The notes under the pieces are model-generated. The model worked only from the letters and a program-made list of their open reading frames with translations. It searched no databases and was not told where the DNA came from. From NCBI GenBank assembly GCA_024642605.1, contig JAHEAT010000063.1, positions 1 to 22,575 on the forward strand: a DNA stretch of 22,575 nucleotides. The letters run 5' to 3'. Below are positions 8,117 through 15,298 of this stretch, piece after piece. The stretch is from Microbacteriaceae bacterium. GTDB lineage: Bacteria > Actinomycetota > Actinomycetes > Actinomycetales > Microbacteriaceae. Position numbers and translations under genes: made by a program. Positions within the stretch are counted from its first letter, which is position 1; every line of letters begins with the position of its first letter.

Positions 8117-8680
8117 ATGACCAACGCCGAAATTGCTTCCGCTAAAAAAGATTTGAGAAAAGAGATACTCGCCGCCCGAGCAGAAGGCGCTGAAGGTCAC
8201 ATTTGTGAAGACCAGCACGACGAGCATATCGTTTTGCACCTAGCCGACCAGGGCTTTAGAAAAATCGCGGCCTATGTCGCCGTGGATGATGAACCGTGCA
8301 CCGACCTATTGTTGGGTGTCTGCGAAGAAGTTGGCATTCAGGTTCTGGTGCCACGAGTTGCGGGCGACGACCTCGAGTGGGTTCTATTCGACTGGGATGA
8401 ACTCGAGGAGGGTGAATTCGGAGTGCCCGAGCCAATCGGCGATGCCGAACCGCTGCAGGTTGAGGCAATGATCATCCCGGCCCTAGCTGTCGACCAGCAC
8501 GGAAACCGCCTCGGCAGGGGCAAGGGCTATTATGACCGCGTCTTGGCATCGGTGCCTTCGTCGGTGCCGGTGATTGCGTTGGTGCACGACTCGGAGTTTT
8601 TAGAGGAAGTACCAACCGAAGATTTTGACCGCCGGGTAACCCACGTGGCTACTTGCTCAGGACTTTATCCGGTGGCATAA
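8117..8680 (+). CDS. 5-formyltetrahydrofolate cyclo-ligase
   Basis: The 187-residue protein has the family's N-terminal KKDLRKEILAAR helix, a VPRV segment, and the diagnostic RLGRGKGYYDR nucleotide/folate site at residues 131-141. It converts 5-formyl-THF to 5,10-methenyl-THF using ATP in the cytoplasm, clearing the stored or inhibitory folate form. Length is normal. No clear Shine-Dalgarno precedes the ATG; a weak -10-like AAGATT lies 6 nt upstream, so a leaderless message is possible. It is divergent from the RimJ-like gene and followed 37 bp later by the FmdB gene on the same strand. Confidence 0.92.
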   Translation: MTNAEIASAKKDLRKEILAARAEGAEGHICEDQHDEHIVLHLADQGFRKIAAYVAVDDEPCTDLLLGVCEEVGIQVLVPRVAGDDLEWVLFDWDELEEGEFGVPEPIGDAEPLQVEAMIIPALAVDQHGNRLGRGKGYYDRVLASVPSSVPVIALVHDSEFLEEVPTEDFDRRVTHVATCSGLYPVA

Positions 8681-8717
8681 GCGTTAAAATCGAAACAAAC
8701 CGAAGTTCTGGAGAAGA

Positions 8718-8915
8718 ATGCCGACCTACTCATATGCCTGCAAGAAATGCGATCACGCGTTTGATGCGCAGCAGGCGATGGCCGATGCAGCGCTCACGGA
8801 ATGCCCTAAATGTGGCGGCGAGCTCAAAAAGGTTTTCGGCAACGTCGGCGTGAGCTTCAAAGGCTCTGGTTTTTATCGCACCGATTCGGCCAAGCCGACC
8901 AGCAGCGAAAGCTGA
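8718..8915 (+). CDS. FmdB-family zinc-ribbon protein
   Basis: This 65-residue protein starts MPTYSYACKKCDHAF and carries two CxxC knuckles (Cys8/Cys11 and Cys29/Cys32), the pattern of the FmdB regulatory-protein family, followed by KKVFGNVGVSFKGSGFYRTD, also a family trait. It probably binds one zinc; its function is unclear, and the name comes from a formamidase-cluster regulator. The ATG at 8718 has GGAGAAG a few bases upstream. Genes of this type commonly follow the cyclo-ligase in Actinobacteria. Its TGA directly abuts the stop codon of the convergent helicase-like gene, with no bases between. Confidence 0.9.
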   Translation: MPTYSYACKKCDHAFDAQQAMADAALTECPKCGGELKKVFGNVGVSFKGSGFYRTDSAKPTSSES

Positions 8916-11900
8916 TTATCCCCAGTGAGGCGGTTTGTCGCCTTTGAGTCGTGCATCGTTGTTGTCGCTGCGATCGCCCCAGGCTTCTGGTGTTTCATCG
9001 AACGCAGCAGTGTCGAATAGCGGCTGAGGTCGCTTCGTAAGCTGCATTCCTAAACTCTCACCGATTCTCACAGCCAAAGCGGCAGGGTCAGAAAAAAGCT
9101 CAAAAGTGTGTACGCGAATTACACGCCAACCCATGGTTCTCAGTAGCGCCGGACGCAAGCGCAGCTTCTCGCCAAGACCATCGCCAACCAGATTCCAGTC
9201 GGGCAAAATCACAGCCGACTTATTTGCGTATGACACCACCATCGGCAACGAGCCGCGATAGTTCAAAACCGCCCGAGCTCCCAGTTTCTTCAGACGTAGC
9301 GCAAGGTCTTCTAGCAGTGGGTCAGACTCGGCTTCTTCGTGTTCGACTGCAGGAGAAATGGTCAACACCTCGGCGAGCAGATGCGTTGAGAGCAACGGAC
9401 TACTTCCGGCCAAGTTTTCGGCAGCGATGCAGCTAACAATATCGATACGCGTTCTTGCGCTCACCAGCATGTTGGCAAGATACCGACGACCAGAAGTTTG
9501 CGTTAGGTCGCCGAGGTCTGCCGGTGCCTTACCAGAGCCATCTAGCCCAAATCCAACCGAGAAGATGATTCGATCTGCACTGCGATGAGAGAGAGCACCG
9601 ATTGAGGTTATTTCAAACTTTTCGCGACCGTGTGAGTCGAACCACTCGTCTAGCTCGGGCCTGTTCTTGCGCAAATTGTTGAGTGCCGACTCGATGCGGT
9701 CTGCGTGCAACCGCGATGCAGTAGCCACGAGCAGAGACTCCGCCTGATGCTTTTCGCCATGCTCGAGAACCAACGCCGTTACCCGGTCAACTTCGGCATC
9801 TGGGCTTTCCACAGCGCTGGTGCCCTTTGTGTTCGAGCCGATTCCGCTGGTGAGAATTTCGATTGTCAGGTTGCTCTGCCCAAGAAACTCTCGCGCAGTT
9901 GGCATGAAGTCGATTCGGTTTTGGTAGAACTCACGGTTTATCAGCGAACCGAGGGCCTGGCCGTTTGGTCGCCAAGACTTTCGCAAGACCTCCCTGAAGA
10001 AAACATCCTTGGCAAGCGCAAAAATCGACTTCGGATTGTCTTCTCGATGCAGCGGTGTTTCGTGCCATTCCACTTCAAACCCATCGGGTGCAGCGATGGC
10101 TTCATCGCCAAAAACCACGACTTGGTCGACTCGACTGAGGGCGGCAAGGTTCTCGGCCACGGTGGTGCCTCCTGCATCGACAATAAAAGCAATGTCGAAC
10201 CTGGAGTCGCGAGCAATTTGTGCGGGCAGTTCGTAAGGCGAAACCATGACCACCTGCAGCAGGGTCTTGGAAATATTTGGAGCGAGCTCGGCGATTGCGG
10301 CCAAGGTTGCGCTTCTAGTGCGCAGAGCTTGCTTTAGAGCAGCGGCTTCATCGGCGTGTTTTGCCAATGCAGACTGCCAGGTTATAGACAACTCGCTGGC
10401 TAGCGAGCGAGCACCAACTTCAACAAGTTGCTCATCGGCGATGGTGAAGTCTTCTTCGAGAGTGTCGATTTGCTCGGCTGTGTACTGCATCACCGAAGAG
10501 TCGCGAGCAACCAGGTATTCGAGCGCAGACTGCCACCAAGCTAAATCGAGTTCGAGCGAAATGTGCTCGCGACGAACCTTTAGCGCCGCTAAGTCTCGAG
10601 CGAGCGATTCTAGGCCGGCTTCTTTGAGTTGCAAACGAATGTTGTTGCGCTTCTCAATGTCTTGCAAAGGTTCAACATTCACAGCCATTGATCTGAGGGT
10701 CGCCTGCAGTTCATGCAGTGAAAGCCGCGCTAAGAAAATTGAACTCTCGGAGTCATCCAAGTGAGTTTGCAAGGCATTTAAGTCGGAGACAAAACCCTGA
10801 TAAGCCACCATTAGGTCGGTGATGCCGGCTGGAACATCCGGTGTCGTTTCGGTGGTTGCAAAGCGACTCCAGGTCTCGCGCTGCTCTTGCACGGCCGCCA
10901 GAGACTGATTTAGGTCGCTTACGTGCATGCCTTTGCGAACGTATTCTTTGGCTAACTTTTTGAGGCGGCGACGGTTCGAACCCGACATTTCGTCTTTGTT
11001 TGAGCGCGGGCCGGTAGCCACAATCAGCTCGGCTAGAGGTCTATTGAATACCTCAGGAACAAATCGACCCAGGGTCTCGCGAACTCCAACCAGCAACTGC
11101 AACTGCTCGCCCCACTGTTCAACGGTTGACGCTGGCTTGAAGCCCACCTTTGACCTGACGCTTGAAATCTGCTGGCTGATGCTTTCGAGCGCTTCGTTTG
11201 CCAAGCGGTCGGCTAACGCGACAGCAGCCGTGGCTTCTTGCTCGTTCGCGAACTTGGCTCGGAACCATGGTGTTTCTTTGGGCGCAAACTTAAACTCACC
11301 CAGCGATTCGGCTTCGTAGAGAAGATTCATGGCGGTGGTTCGGTCGCGGTGTTGCAAGAGGTGAGCCGCATCGATGCGCGAGCTGGTTTCTGGAGCTCTC
11401 GGCACCAGGCTCAACTTGGCCAGGGCCACCAGTGCTTCAGAAACCGTAAGTTGTACTTTCTCGTCTCTTTTGCCGAGCAATGCTAGGTACTTCTCTACCT
11501 CAACCGCTGCGGCATGCTGTTTCTGGCAGGCCAGTTCTAGGTCTACCGCGGCAGCCTTCTCGTGTCGAGAGATGGCCGCGATCACATCAAACCAGGTGTG
11601 CGTAGCGCGCACCGCCAAACCACCTAAACCAAGACTTGCGAACCGGTCGGCGAGTTCGTTGAGCGTTTGCCGTCTAGGTGCCACCACGAGAACCGACTTG
11701 CCCGCTTGAGCTGCAGCAGCCACCGCGTTTACTACGGTCTGGGTGTAGCCGCATCCCGGCAGAGTTTCGACGGCAAAAGATTGCCCAGCAACCACACGCG
11801 CGACCACTCTTTGCTGAACCGAGTCGGCGTCTGAAACCAAGAACACGTTGTCGGCCTCAACCGCGGGCAAAATACCCGAATCGGTAGCGGGTTCATCTTC

Positions 11901-12581
11901 GCGATCAAGCCCGGCCAACTGTCGTAGTAGCGGGCTCTCCTTTCGGTTTACATCGCGCGTCAGCTCGATTGACTCTGAACTGAAGTTGCCGATTGAAAGA
12001 ATTTTGCGCGTCTCGAGTTTGGCTGTTGCACCAACCGTCGATGAGATGTACTCGAGCAAGCTGAGCGGCACAAAATCGCCTTCGGTGCCGAGCGTTGCAA
12101 GCACTTTTGCCTCCTCGAGATGCACACCGTAGGCGAACTCGAGAGCGTCAACCAATCCTGGGTTTACCCGAGGTTCGCCGTGCAGCGAAACTTCGAAGTC
12201 ATCGGTTCTACGAATCAGTGCAACCGGCCAAATCAGAATCGGCAGCGAAAGGTCGAAGCCGTCGTGTTCCAGGTTTACGAGGCCCGCCACCAATGCCAAA
12301 GCCTGTACGCCCAACTGATTGTCTAGATTTTCGGCTCGCGACTTGATGCGTTTGGCTGCCGAGTATGCCCTAGAGAACGCCAGTGGGTCGCGAAAAAGGT
12401 TTGAGAGCACCGAAGATTTGGTGGCTGCAAGTTGAGCAGTTCCGCTGGGATGGGCTCGTTCCAAATCGATTTGGCCAACGGGATTCGACTCAAAATTCAA
12501 CAGTGGGTTGGTGAAGCCGATGGCGCGGATTTCCCGCAGCCAGGCATCCCAGTTGATTTTGTCGTCTTCTCGTTGCTCCAC
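8916..12581 (-). CDS. Large SF1-helicase-like protein with degenerate ATPase motifs
   Basis: At 1221 residues this is the longest gene here. It resembles Upf1/DUF4011-type superfamily 1 helicases in layout. An N-terminal domain (1-240) precedes a motif I position reading LPGCGYTQTVVNAV (274-287), where the Walker Lys is Tyr279. A charged, largely helical insert (about 340-760) follows. The motif II position reads AFIVDAGG (798-805), with Ala803 where DEAD/DEAS has Glu, then VVVFGDEAIAAP, where GDxxQLPP is expected. A second RecA-like region ends RRYLANMLVSARTR (1032-1045), like motif VI. The tail RPALLRTMGWRVIRVHTFELFSDP (1143-1166) resembles the restriction-endonuclease-like ends of such helicases. 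ATP hydrolysis therefore looks doubtful. The start is GTG with a leaderless-type -10 upstream. I infer a nucleic-acid-binding scaffold or pseudo-helicase; the function is unknown. Confidence 0.75.
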   Translation of the reverse strand: MEQREDDKINWDAWLREIRAIGFTNPLLNFESNPVGQIDLERAHPSGTAQLAATKSSVLSNLFRDPLAFSRAYSAAKRIKSRAENLDNQLGVQALALVAGLVNLEHDGFDLSLPILIWPVALIRRTDDFEVSLHGEPRVNPGLVDALEFAYGVHLEEAKVLATLGTEGDFVPLSLLEYISSTVGATAKLETRKILSIGNFSSESIELTRDVNRKESPLLRQLAGLDREDEPATDSGILPAVEADNVFLVSDADSVQQRVVARVVAGQSFAVETLPGCGYTQTVVNAVAAAAQAGKSVLVVAPRRQTLNELADRFASLGLGGLAVRATHTWFDVIAAISRHEKAAAVDLELACQKQHAAAVEVEKYLALLGKRDEKVQLTVSEALVALAKLSLVPRAPETSSRIDAAHLLQHRDRTTAMNLLYEAESLGEFKFAPKETPWFRAKFANEQEATAAVALADRLANEALESISQQISSVRSKVGFKPASTVEQWGEQLQLLVGVRETLGRFVPEVFNRPLAELIVATGPRSNKDEMSGSNRRRLKKLAKEYVRKGMHVSDLNQSLAAVQEQRETWSRFATTETTPDVPAGITDLMVAYQGFVSDLNALQTHLDDSESSIFLARLSLHELQATLRSMAVNVEPLQDIEKRNNIRLQLKEAGLESLARDLAALKVRREHISLELDLAWWQSALEYLVARDSSVMQYTAEQIDTLEEDFTIADEQLVEVGARSLASELSITWQSALAKHADEAAALKQALRTRSATLAAIAELAPNISKTLLQVVMVSPYELPAQIARDSRFDIAFIVDAGGTTVAENLAALSRVDQVVVFGDEAIAAPDGFEVEWHETPLHREDNPKSIFALAKDVFFREVLRKSWRPNGQALGSLINREFYQNRIDFMPTAREFLGQSNLTIEILTSGIGSNTKGTSAVESPDAEVDRVTALVLEHGEKHQAESLLVATASRLHADRIESALNNLRKNRPELDEWFDSHGREKFEITSIGALSHRSADRIIFSVGFGLDGSGKAPADLGDLTQTSGRRYLANMLVSARTRIDIVSCIAAENLAGSSPLLSTHLLAEVLTISPAVEHEEAESDPLLEDLALRLKKLGARAVLNYRGSLPMVVSYANKSAVILPDWNLVGDGLGEKLRLRPALLRTMGWRVIRVHTFELFSDPAALAVRIGESLGMQLTKRPQPLFDTAAFDETPEAWGDRSDNNDARLKGDKPPHWG

Positions 12582-12587
12582 GCCCTA

Positions 12588-12593
12588 AGACTA
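12588..12593 (-). promoter_or_regulatory. -10-like hexamer TAGTCT, candidate leaderless promoter of the helicase-like gene
   Basis: On the coding strand TAGTCT ends 6 nt before the GTG at 12581 and no Shine-Dalgarno is visible between them. Confidence 0.5.
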
Positions 12594-12614
12594 ACTTTTG
12601 CCGTTGCCCTTGTC

Positions 12615-12645
12615 TTGGAGGCTTGCCCAGCCCAAGCGGTATATT
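12615..12645 (+). promoter_or_regulatory. Promoter of tRNA-Arg
   Basis: A -35-like TTGGAG (12615-12620) and a -10 TATATT (12640-12645) are 19 bp apart, placing the start of transcription a few bases before the mature tRNA at 12656. The -10 is close to consensus; the spacer is slightly long. Confidence 0.5.
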
Positions 12646-12655
12646 TGGGGAGTTC

Positions 12656-12731
12656 GGCTCCGTAGCTCAGTGGATAGAGCAGAGGTTTCCTAAACCTTGT
12701 GTCGTAGGTTCGATTCCTATCGGGGCCACCA
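12656..12731 (+). tRNA. tRNA-Arg (anticodon CCU)
   Basis: A complete cloverleaf can be read: acceptor GGCTCCG pairs with CGGGGCC (one G-U), D arm GCTC/GAGC, anticodon stem GAGGT/ACCTT with loop TTCCTAA giving anticodon CCU (reads AGG), and T arm GTAGG-TTCGATT-CCTAT. Discriminator A and an encoded CCA end are present. It lies between the divergent helicase-like gene and the convergent HNH gene, whose stop codon is 2 bp away. No integrase or repeated 3' tRNA fragment was seen nearby. Confidence 0.97.
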
Positions 12732-12733
12732 GT

Positions 12734-13237
12734 TCAGGCGGCTGCTGGCATCGCCAAAAAGTCATTCCATTCGGGCTCGAAGCTCTCGGCTCCTCGCACG
12801 GTCCAAGCGATTCCCTGCGGCATGCGAGGCGGATTCGCCAAGTGCCAACCGAGTTCTGAAAGCGTTCTATCGCTCTTGGTGTTGTTGCATTTGAGGCAGC
12901 AGGCAACCAGGTTTTCCCAAGTGTCTTTGCCGCCTCGCGACTTTGGCTGCACGTGATCGATGGTGTTTGCCGATTTCTGGCAGTATGCGCAACGGTAACC
13001 ATCGCGGCGCAGAACCCCACGGCGAGACACCGGGACCTTTCGGGTGCTTGGCACACGCACGTAGCGCTGCAACAAGATCACCGAAGGCAACGAGAACTTC
13101 TCGGATGCACTGTGCACAAGCTGTTCGCCTGAGCCGGCCAGCACGGTTGCCTTTTGATTGAGCACCAAAATGAGTGCTCGTTTGAATGACACCACGGCTA
13201 ACGGTTCGTAGCCAGCGTTTAGAACTAGTGTTCGCAT
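12734..13237 (-). CDS. HNH endonuclease, actinobacterial chromosomal type
   Basis: The 167-residue protein starts MRTLVLNAGYEPLAVVSFKRA, as in a widespread actinobacterial HNH family. The HNH core is complete: zinc Cys83/Cys86 (YRCAYC), Asp94-His95 (TIDHVQPKSRGG), Asn109 (WENLVACC), Cys114/Cys117 and Asn118 (CLKCNNTK). The family is predicted to be a metal-dependent nuclease; the biological role of this conserved, non-mobile group is not established. The ATG at 13237 is preceded by AGAGGAAAGC, a good Shine-Dalgarno. It lies downstream of a strong terminator, so it needs its own promoter or readthrough. There is no toxin-antitoxin or restriction-modification partner beside it. Confidence 0.9.
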   Translation of the reverse strand: MRTLVLNAGYEPLAVVSFKRALILVLNQKATVLAGSGEQLVHSASEKFSLPSVILLQRYVRVPSTRKVPVSRRGVLRRDGYRCAYCQKSANTIDHVQPKSRGGKDTWENLVACCLKCNNTKSDRTLSELGWHLANPPRMPQGIAWTVRGAESFEPEWNDFLAMPAAA

Positions 13238-13296
13238 GCTTTCCTCTCGAAAACACCCAGACGGCTTCCGGGATTTCGTTTAGGTGCATTACTCCT

Positions 13297-13332
13297 GAAA
13301 ATAAAAAACGCGCCGCCAGGCATGGCGACGCG
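13297..13332 (-). terminator. Strong intrinsic terminator after the 25-codon small ORF
   Basis: On the - strand a 10-bp stem (CGCGTCGCCA with TGGCGGCGCG, one T-G wobble) closes a 4-nt loop and is followed by TTTTTTATTTT. The stem starts 2 bp after the stop codon of the small ORF. It is the best terminator in the window. On the + strand the stem has a C-A mismatch and the downstream T tract is poor, so it reads in the - direction. Confidence 0.85.
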
Positions 13333-13334
13333 GT

Positions 13335-13412
13335 TTAGTTTTCTCCTTGGCAGGACTGATGGGGATGACGCAGGTTATAGACATGCTTGGCGGGCAAACT
13401 AGTCACGAACAT
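13335..13412 (-). CDS. Small ORF, 25 codons, strong Shine-Dalgarno, terminator-bounded
   Basis: Two adjacent ATGs (13415 and 13412) follow GGAGGAG. The second is 5 nt from GGAGG and is preferred. The peptide begins MFVTSLPAKHVYNLRHPHQS and ends five residues later in CQGEN; it is hydrophilic, with three His and one Cys, no signal peptide and no TM. The stop is 2 bp before a strong terminator. I do not recognise the peptide. It could be a genuine small protein, a leader peptide that controls readthrough into the HNH gene, or the coding part of a small RNA. It lies in the 283-bp gap between the NlpC/P60 and HNH genes; the rest of that gap shows only a possible -35 TTGAAC on the - strand near 13480 and a weak 5-bp hairpin. 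Confidence 0.5.
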   Translation of the reverse strand: MFVTSLPAKHVYNLRHPHQSCQGEN

Positions 13413-13520
13413 CATCTCCTCCGTTCAAGTAGTTGAAATGCACTTAGCACAAAGAGTAGAACCGAGACCCCTCTCTAGCGTTCAAGAAACACTGAACAAA
13501 AGGTGACGATTTGGTTTCGT

Positions 13521-14429
13521 TTAACCGCCGATGCCTAGGCGAACGTAGAACACGTTACTGGTGAAGATGGTTGCCAACTTCACACGGTCTCCAGGTCTTG
13601 GAGCGTGGAAGAAATTACCGTTGCCGGCATAGATGCCGTCGTGACTGAGATCGTTGAACACAACGAGGTCACCTGGAAGCGCATCTTCGGGCTTAATGAT
13701 CTTGCCCAGACGAGCCTGGCCGTGCACCGAGTGCGGGAGTGCGATACCAAATTGGGCAAATACGTAAGCCACGTAACCCGAGCAATCGAAGCCGGCGGGG
13801 CTTTCTCCACCGAAAACGTATGGAACACCAACGTACTTGTTGGCTACCTGCATCACCTTTGCGGTGTCATAAGAAGGGTAAGGAGGATTGAGCAAGAAGT
13901 CTGCCGCGGTCGGGCCATCCCAGCTTCTGGCAGCGGCCAAAATCTGCTGGCGCTCGAGTTCGGTAGCGCTGATTGTTTTATAGGTGGAGCGTGAATACTT
14001 TTCGCTGTTCACGGCAAGCACAGTGAGGTTTTGAGTGTCAGGGTTGCTAGCCACCTGAGCAGCATCGGTGGTTGCCAAACGGGTCATCGCGGCCAGGTCG
14101 GGGCTCATCGCGTAGGCGGGTAGTGCGGCCGTAGCCAACATTCCCGCGGCCACGGTCATGGTGGCAAAGTTTGTGATTGGTCGCAACTTTTGACTGCGTG
14201 AGGTCTTGATCGCAGGGATAACCGAACCCGACAGCACCGCCGGCTGCGAGCTTGCTTCAATAATTACCGCCTCGGCGGCGCGAGTGTTTCTGCGCTCGGC
14301 GCGACGAGCGATCCGAGCTTGTTTGGCTCGTGCAGAATCTTCAACCGAGCTACGACTGCGCAGTTCAAACTGCTCGAAGAAACTAATCTTCACGTCGGCA
14401 CGGCGGCGACCACTGGGCTTATTAGCCAA
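13521..14429 (-). CDS. NlpC/P60 peptidoglycan endopeptidase with long cytoplasmic N-terminus
   Basis: The 302-residue protein ends in an NlpC/P60 domain (about 188-302): PYVFGGESPAGFDCSGYV with nucleophile Cys216, SHDGIYAGNG with His263, and FFHAPRPGD with His275 as third polar residue. These enzymes cleave stem peptides (typically D-Glu-mDAP bonds or equivalents) outside the cell. An export segment (about 87-107, ending LPAYAM) follows an unusually long Arg-rich cytoplasmic stretch. The start is TTG at 14429 (MANKPSGRRR) because GGAGG lies 6 nt upstream; an in-frame GTG at 14459 lies above that site. It is 140 bp downstream of the DtxR-like gene on the same strand. The leader contains a 9-bp perfect hairpin. 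No strong terminator follows directly, so its transcript may run into the small ORF. Confidence 0.88.
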   Translation of the reverse strand: MANKPSGRRRADVKISFFEQFELRSRSSVEDSARAKQARIARRAERRNTRAAEAVIIEASSQPAVLSGSVIPAIKTSRSQKLRPITNFATMTVAAGMLATAALPAYAMSPDLAAMTRLATTDAAQVASNPDTQNLTVLAVNSEKYSRSTYKTISATELERQQILAAARSWDGPTAADFLLNPPYPSYDTAKVMQVANKYVGVPYVFGGESPAGFDCSGYVAYVFAQFGIALPHSVHGQARLGKIIKPEDALPGDLVVFNDLSHDGIYAGNGNFFHAPRPGDRVKLATIFTSNVFYVRLGIGG

Positions 14430-14479
14430 GGCAAACCTCCAAGTTTCGGTGACGGGCACCCCGCATTCAAACTTTTTTT

Positions 14480-14513
14480 AACTCAGATTGCGGAAAGTGA
14501 AACCATCTGAGTT
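14480..14513 (-). promoter_or_regulatory. Hairpin in the leader of the NlpC/P60 gene
   Basis: AACTCAGAT (14480-14488) and ATCTGAGTT (14505-14513) form a perfect 9-bp inverted repeat with a 16-nt loop, about 50 bp upstream of the TTG start. On the coding strand it is followed by seven A residues, so it is not a terminator in that direction. It could be an operator palindrome or a structured 5' leader. Confidence 0.45.
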
Positions 14514-14569
14514 CGGTCGCTGTTCAGGTTTGTGAACTGCAACTCCTCAAGTTTACCCGAGATGTGGAT

Positions 14570-15262
14570 TTAATCCTCGACGAAGATGTGCGAAGCGAGG
14601 TCGTGGTCGAGTGCGAGGCCGTTTTCTTGACCGTCGAGACACAAGAATATGCGCCCCGAAATGTGACTTGCGTTCACCTTTGAGCCCGGCACTAGCCCTA
14701 GGTCCCTTAGTTCTGCTAGAAATTGAGGGTCAATCTGTATAGGCTCACCGATGCGACTCAGCACAAGCCCCGAAGCGTCGCCAGATTCTGCGAGTTTGCT
14801 GGGCAAAGACACTGCAACTCGTGTGTGCCCAGCCTGAGCGTCTATTCCTAGTTCTTCCAAACCAGGAATCGGGTTGCCGTATGGTGAAATCATCGGGGTT
14901 TTGATTAGGCCAAGAATTTTGCGCTCTACCTGCTCGCTCATCACGTGTTCCCACCGACACGCCTCTTCGTGCAAAAACTCCCACTCCAAACCGATCACAT
15001 CGGCGAGCAATCGCTCGGCCAAACGATGCTTGCGCATTACCCGCACCGCTTCGAGGCGCCCTTCTGGCGTGAGCTCAAGATGTCGGTCGTCGCTGACCTC
15101 AACTAGACCGTCACGCGACATGCGATTCACGGTTTCTGAAACCGTCGGACCAGACTGCCCGAGGCGCTCACTGATGCGCGCGCGAAGAACAACTTGGCCG
15201 TCTTCTTCTAGTTCGAGAATGGTGCGCAGATACATCTCTGTCGTATCGATCAGATCGGCCAT
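14570..15262 (-). CDS. ideR: DtxR/IdeR-family iron-dependent repressor
   Basis: This 230-residue protein has the full DtxR layout. The winged helix-turn-helix has recognition helix SGPTVSETVNRMSRDGLV (37-54). In the dimerisation/metal domain the ligands sit at exactly the DtxR numbering: Met10, His79, Glu83, His98, Cys102, Glu105, His106. A C-terminal SH3/FeoA-like domain (about 150-230) is present. With Fe(II) or Mn(II) bound it would repress metal-uptake genes. Cys at 102 and Met10 favour the iron-responding DtxR/IdeR branch over MntR. The ATG has AGGTGA upstream. On its strand TAATAAT (15292-15298) is a good -10, giving a leader of about 25 nt. It is divergent from serC. No convincing DtxR box is visible in its own promoter. 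Confidence 0.93.
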   Translation of the reverse strand: MADLIDTTEMYLRTILELEEDGQVVLRARISERLGQSGPTVSETVNRMSRDGLVEVSDDRHLELTPEGRLEAVRVMRKHRLAERLLADVIGLEWEFLHEEACRWEHVMSEQVERKILGLIKTPMISPYGNPIPGLEELGIDAQAGHTRVAVSLPSKLAESGDASGLVLSRIGEPIQIDPQFLAELRDLGLVPGSKVNASHISGRIFLCLDGQENGLALDHDLASHIFVED

Positions 15263-15291
15263 GGTTCACCTCGCAACGTTGGCATTTCCCT

Positions 15292-15298
15292 ATTATTA
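15292..15298 (-). promoter_or_regulatory. -10-like TAATAAT of the DtxR/IdeR gene
   Basis: Read on the - strand, TAATAAT lies 29 bp upstream of the ATG and leaves room for a leader carrying the AGGTGA Shine-Dalgarno. No well-spaced -35 is evident. Confidence 0.4.

Noticed and set aside
8093..8239. N-terminal extension of the RimJ-like protein by 49 residues
   Set aside because: It would overlap the first 120 bp of the well-supported cyclo-ligase gene on the other strand and adds no GNAT-like sequence.
9705..10337. 210-codon + strand reading frame inside the helicase-like gene
   Set aside because: Shadow of the 1221-codon gene; its product has no coherent domain or start signal, and the - strand frame carries recognisable helicase motifs.
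12656..12731. tRNA-Arg(CCU) as an integration site of a mobile element
   Set aside because: No integrase, no repeated tRNA 3' fragment and no foreign-looking genes flank it; the HNH protein is of a conserved chromosomal type.
13441..13500. Terminator directly after the NlpC/P60 gene
   Set aside because: Only weak stems (GTTCA/TGAAC with an 8-nt loop; GAGA/TCTC) without T runs were found; the strong terminator is after the small ORF.
14430..14569. c-di-AMP (ydaO-type) riboswitch upstream of the NlpC/P60 gene
   Set aside because: Such riboswitches often precede cell-wall hydrolases in Actinobacteria, but I cannot find the conserved ydaO core here, and the gap of about 140 bp is short for riboswitch plus promoter.
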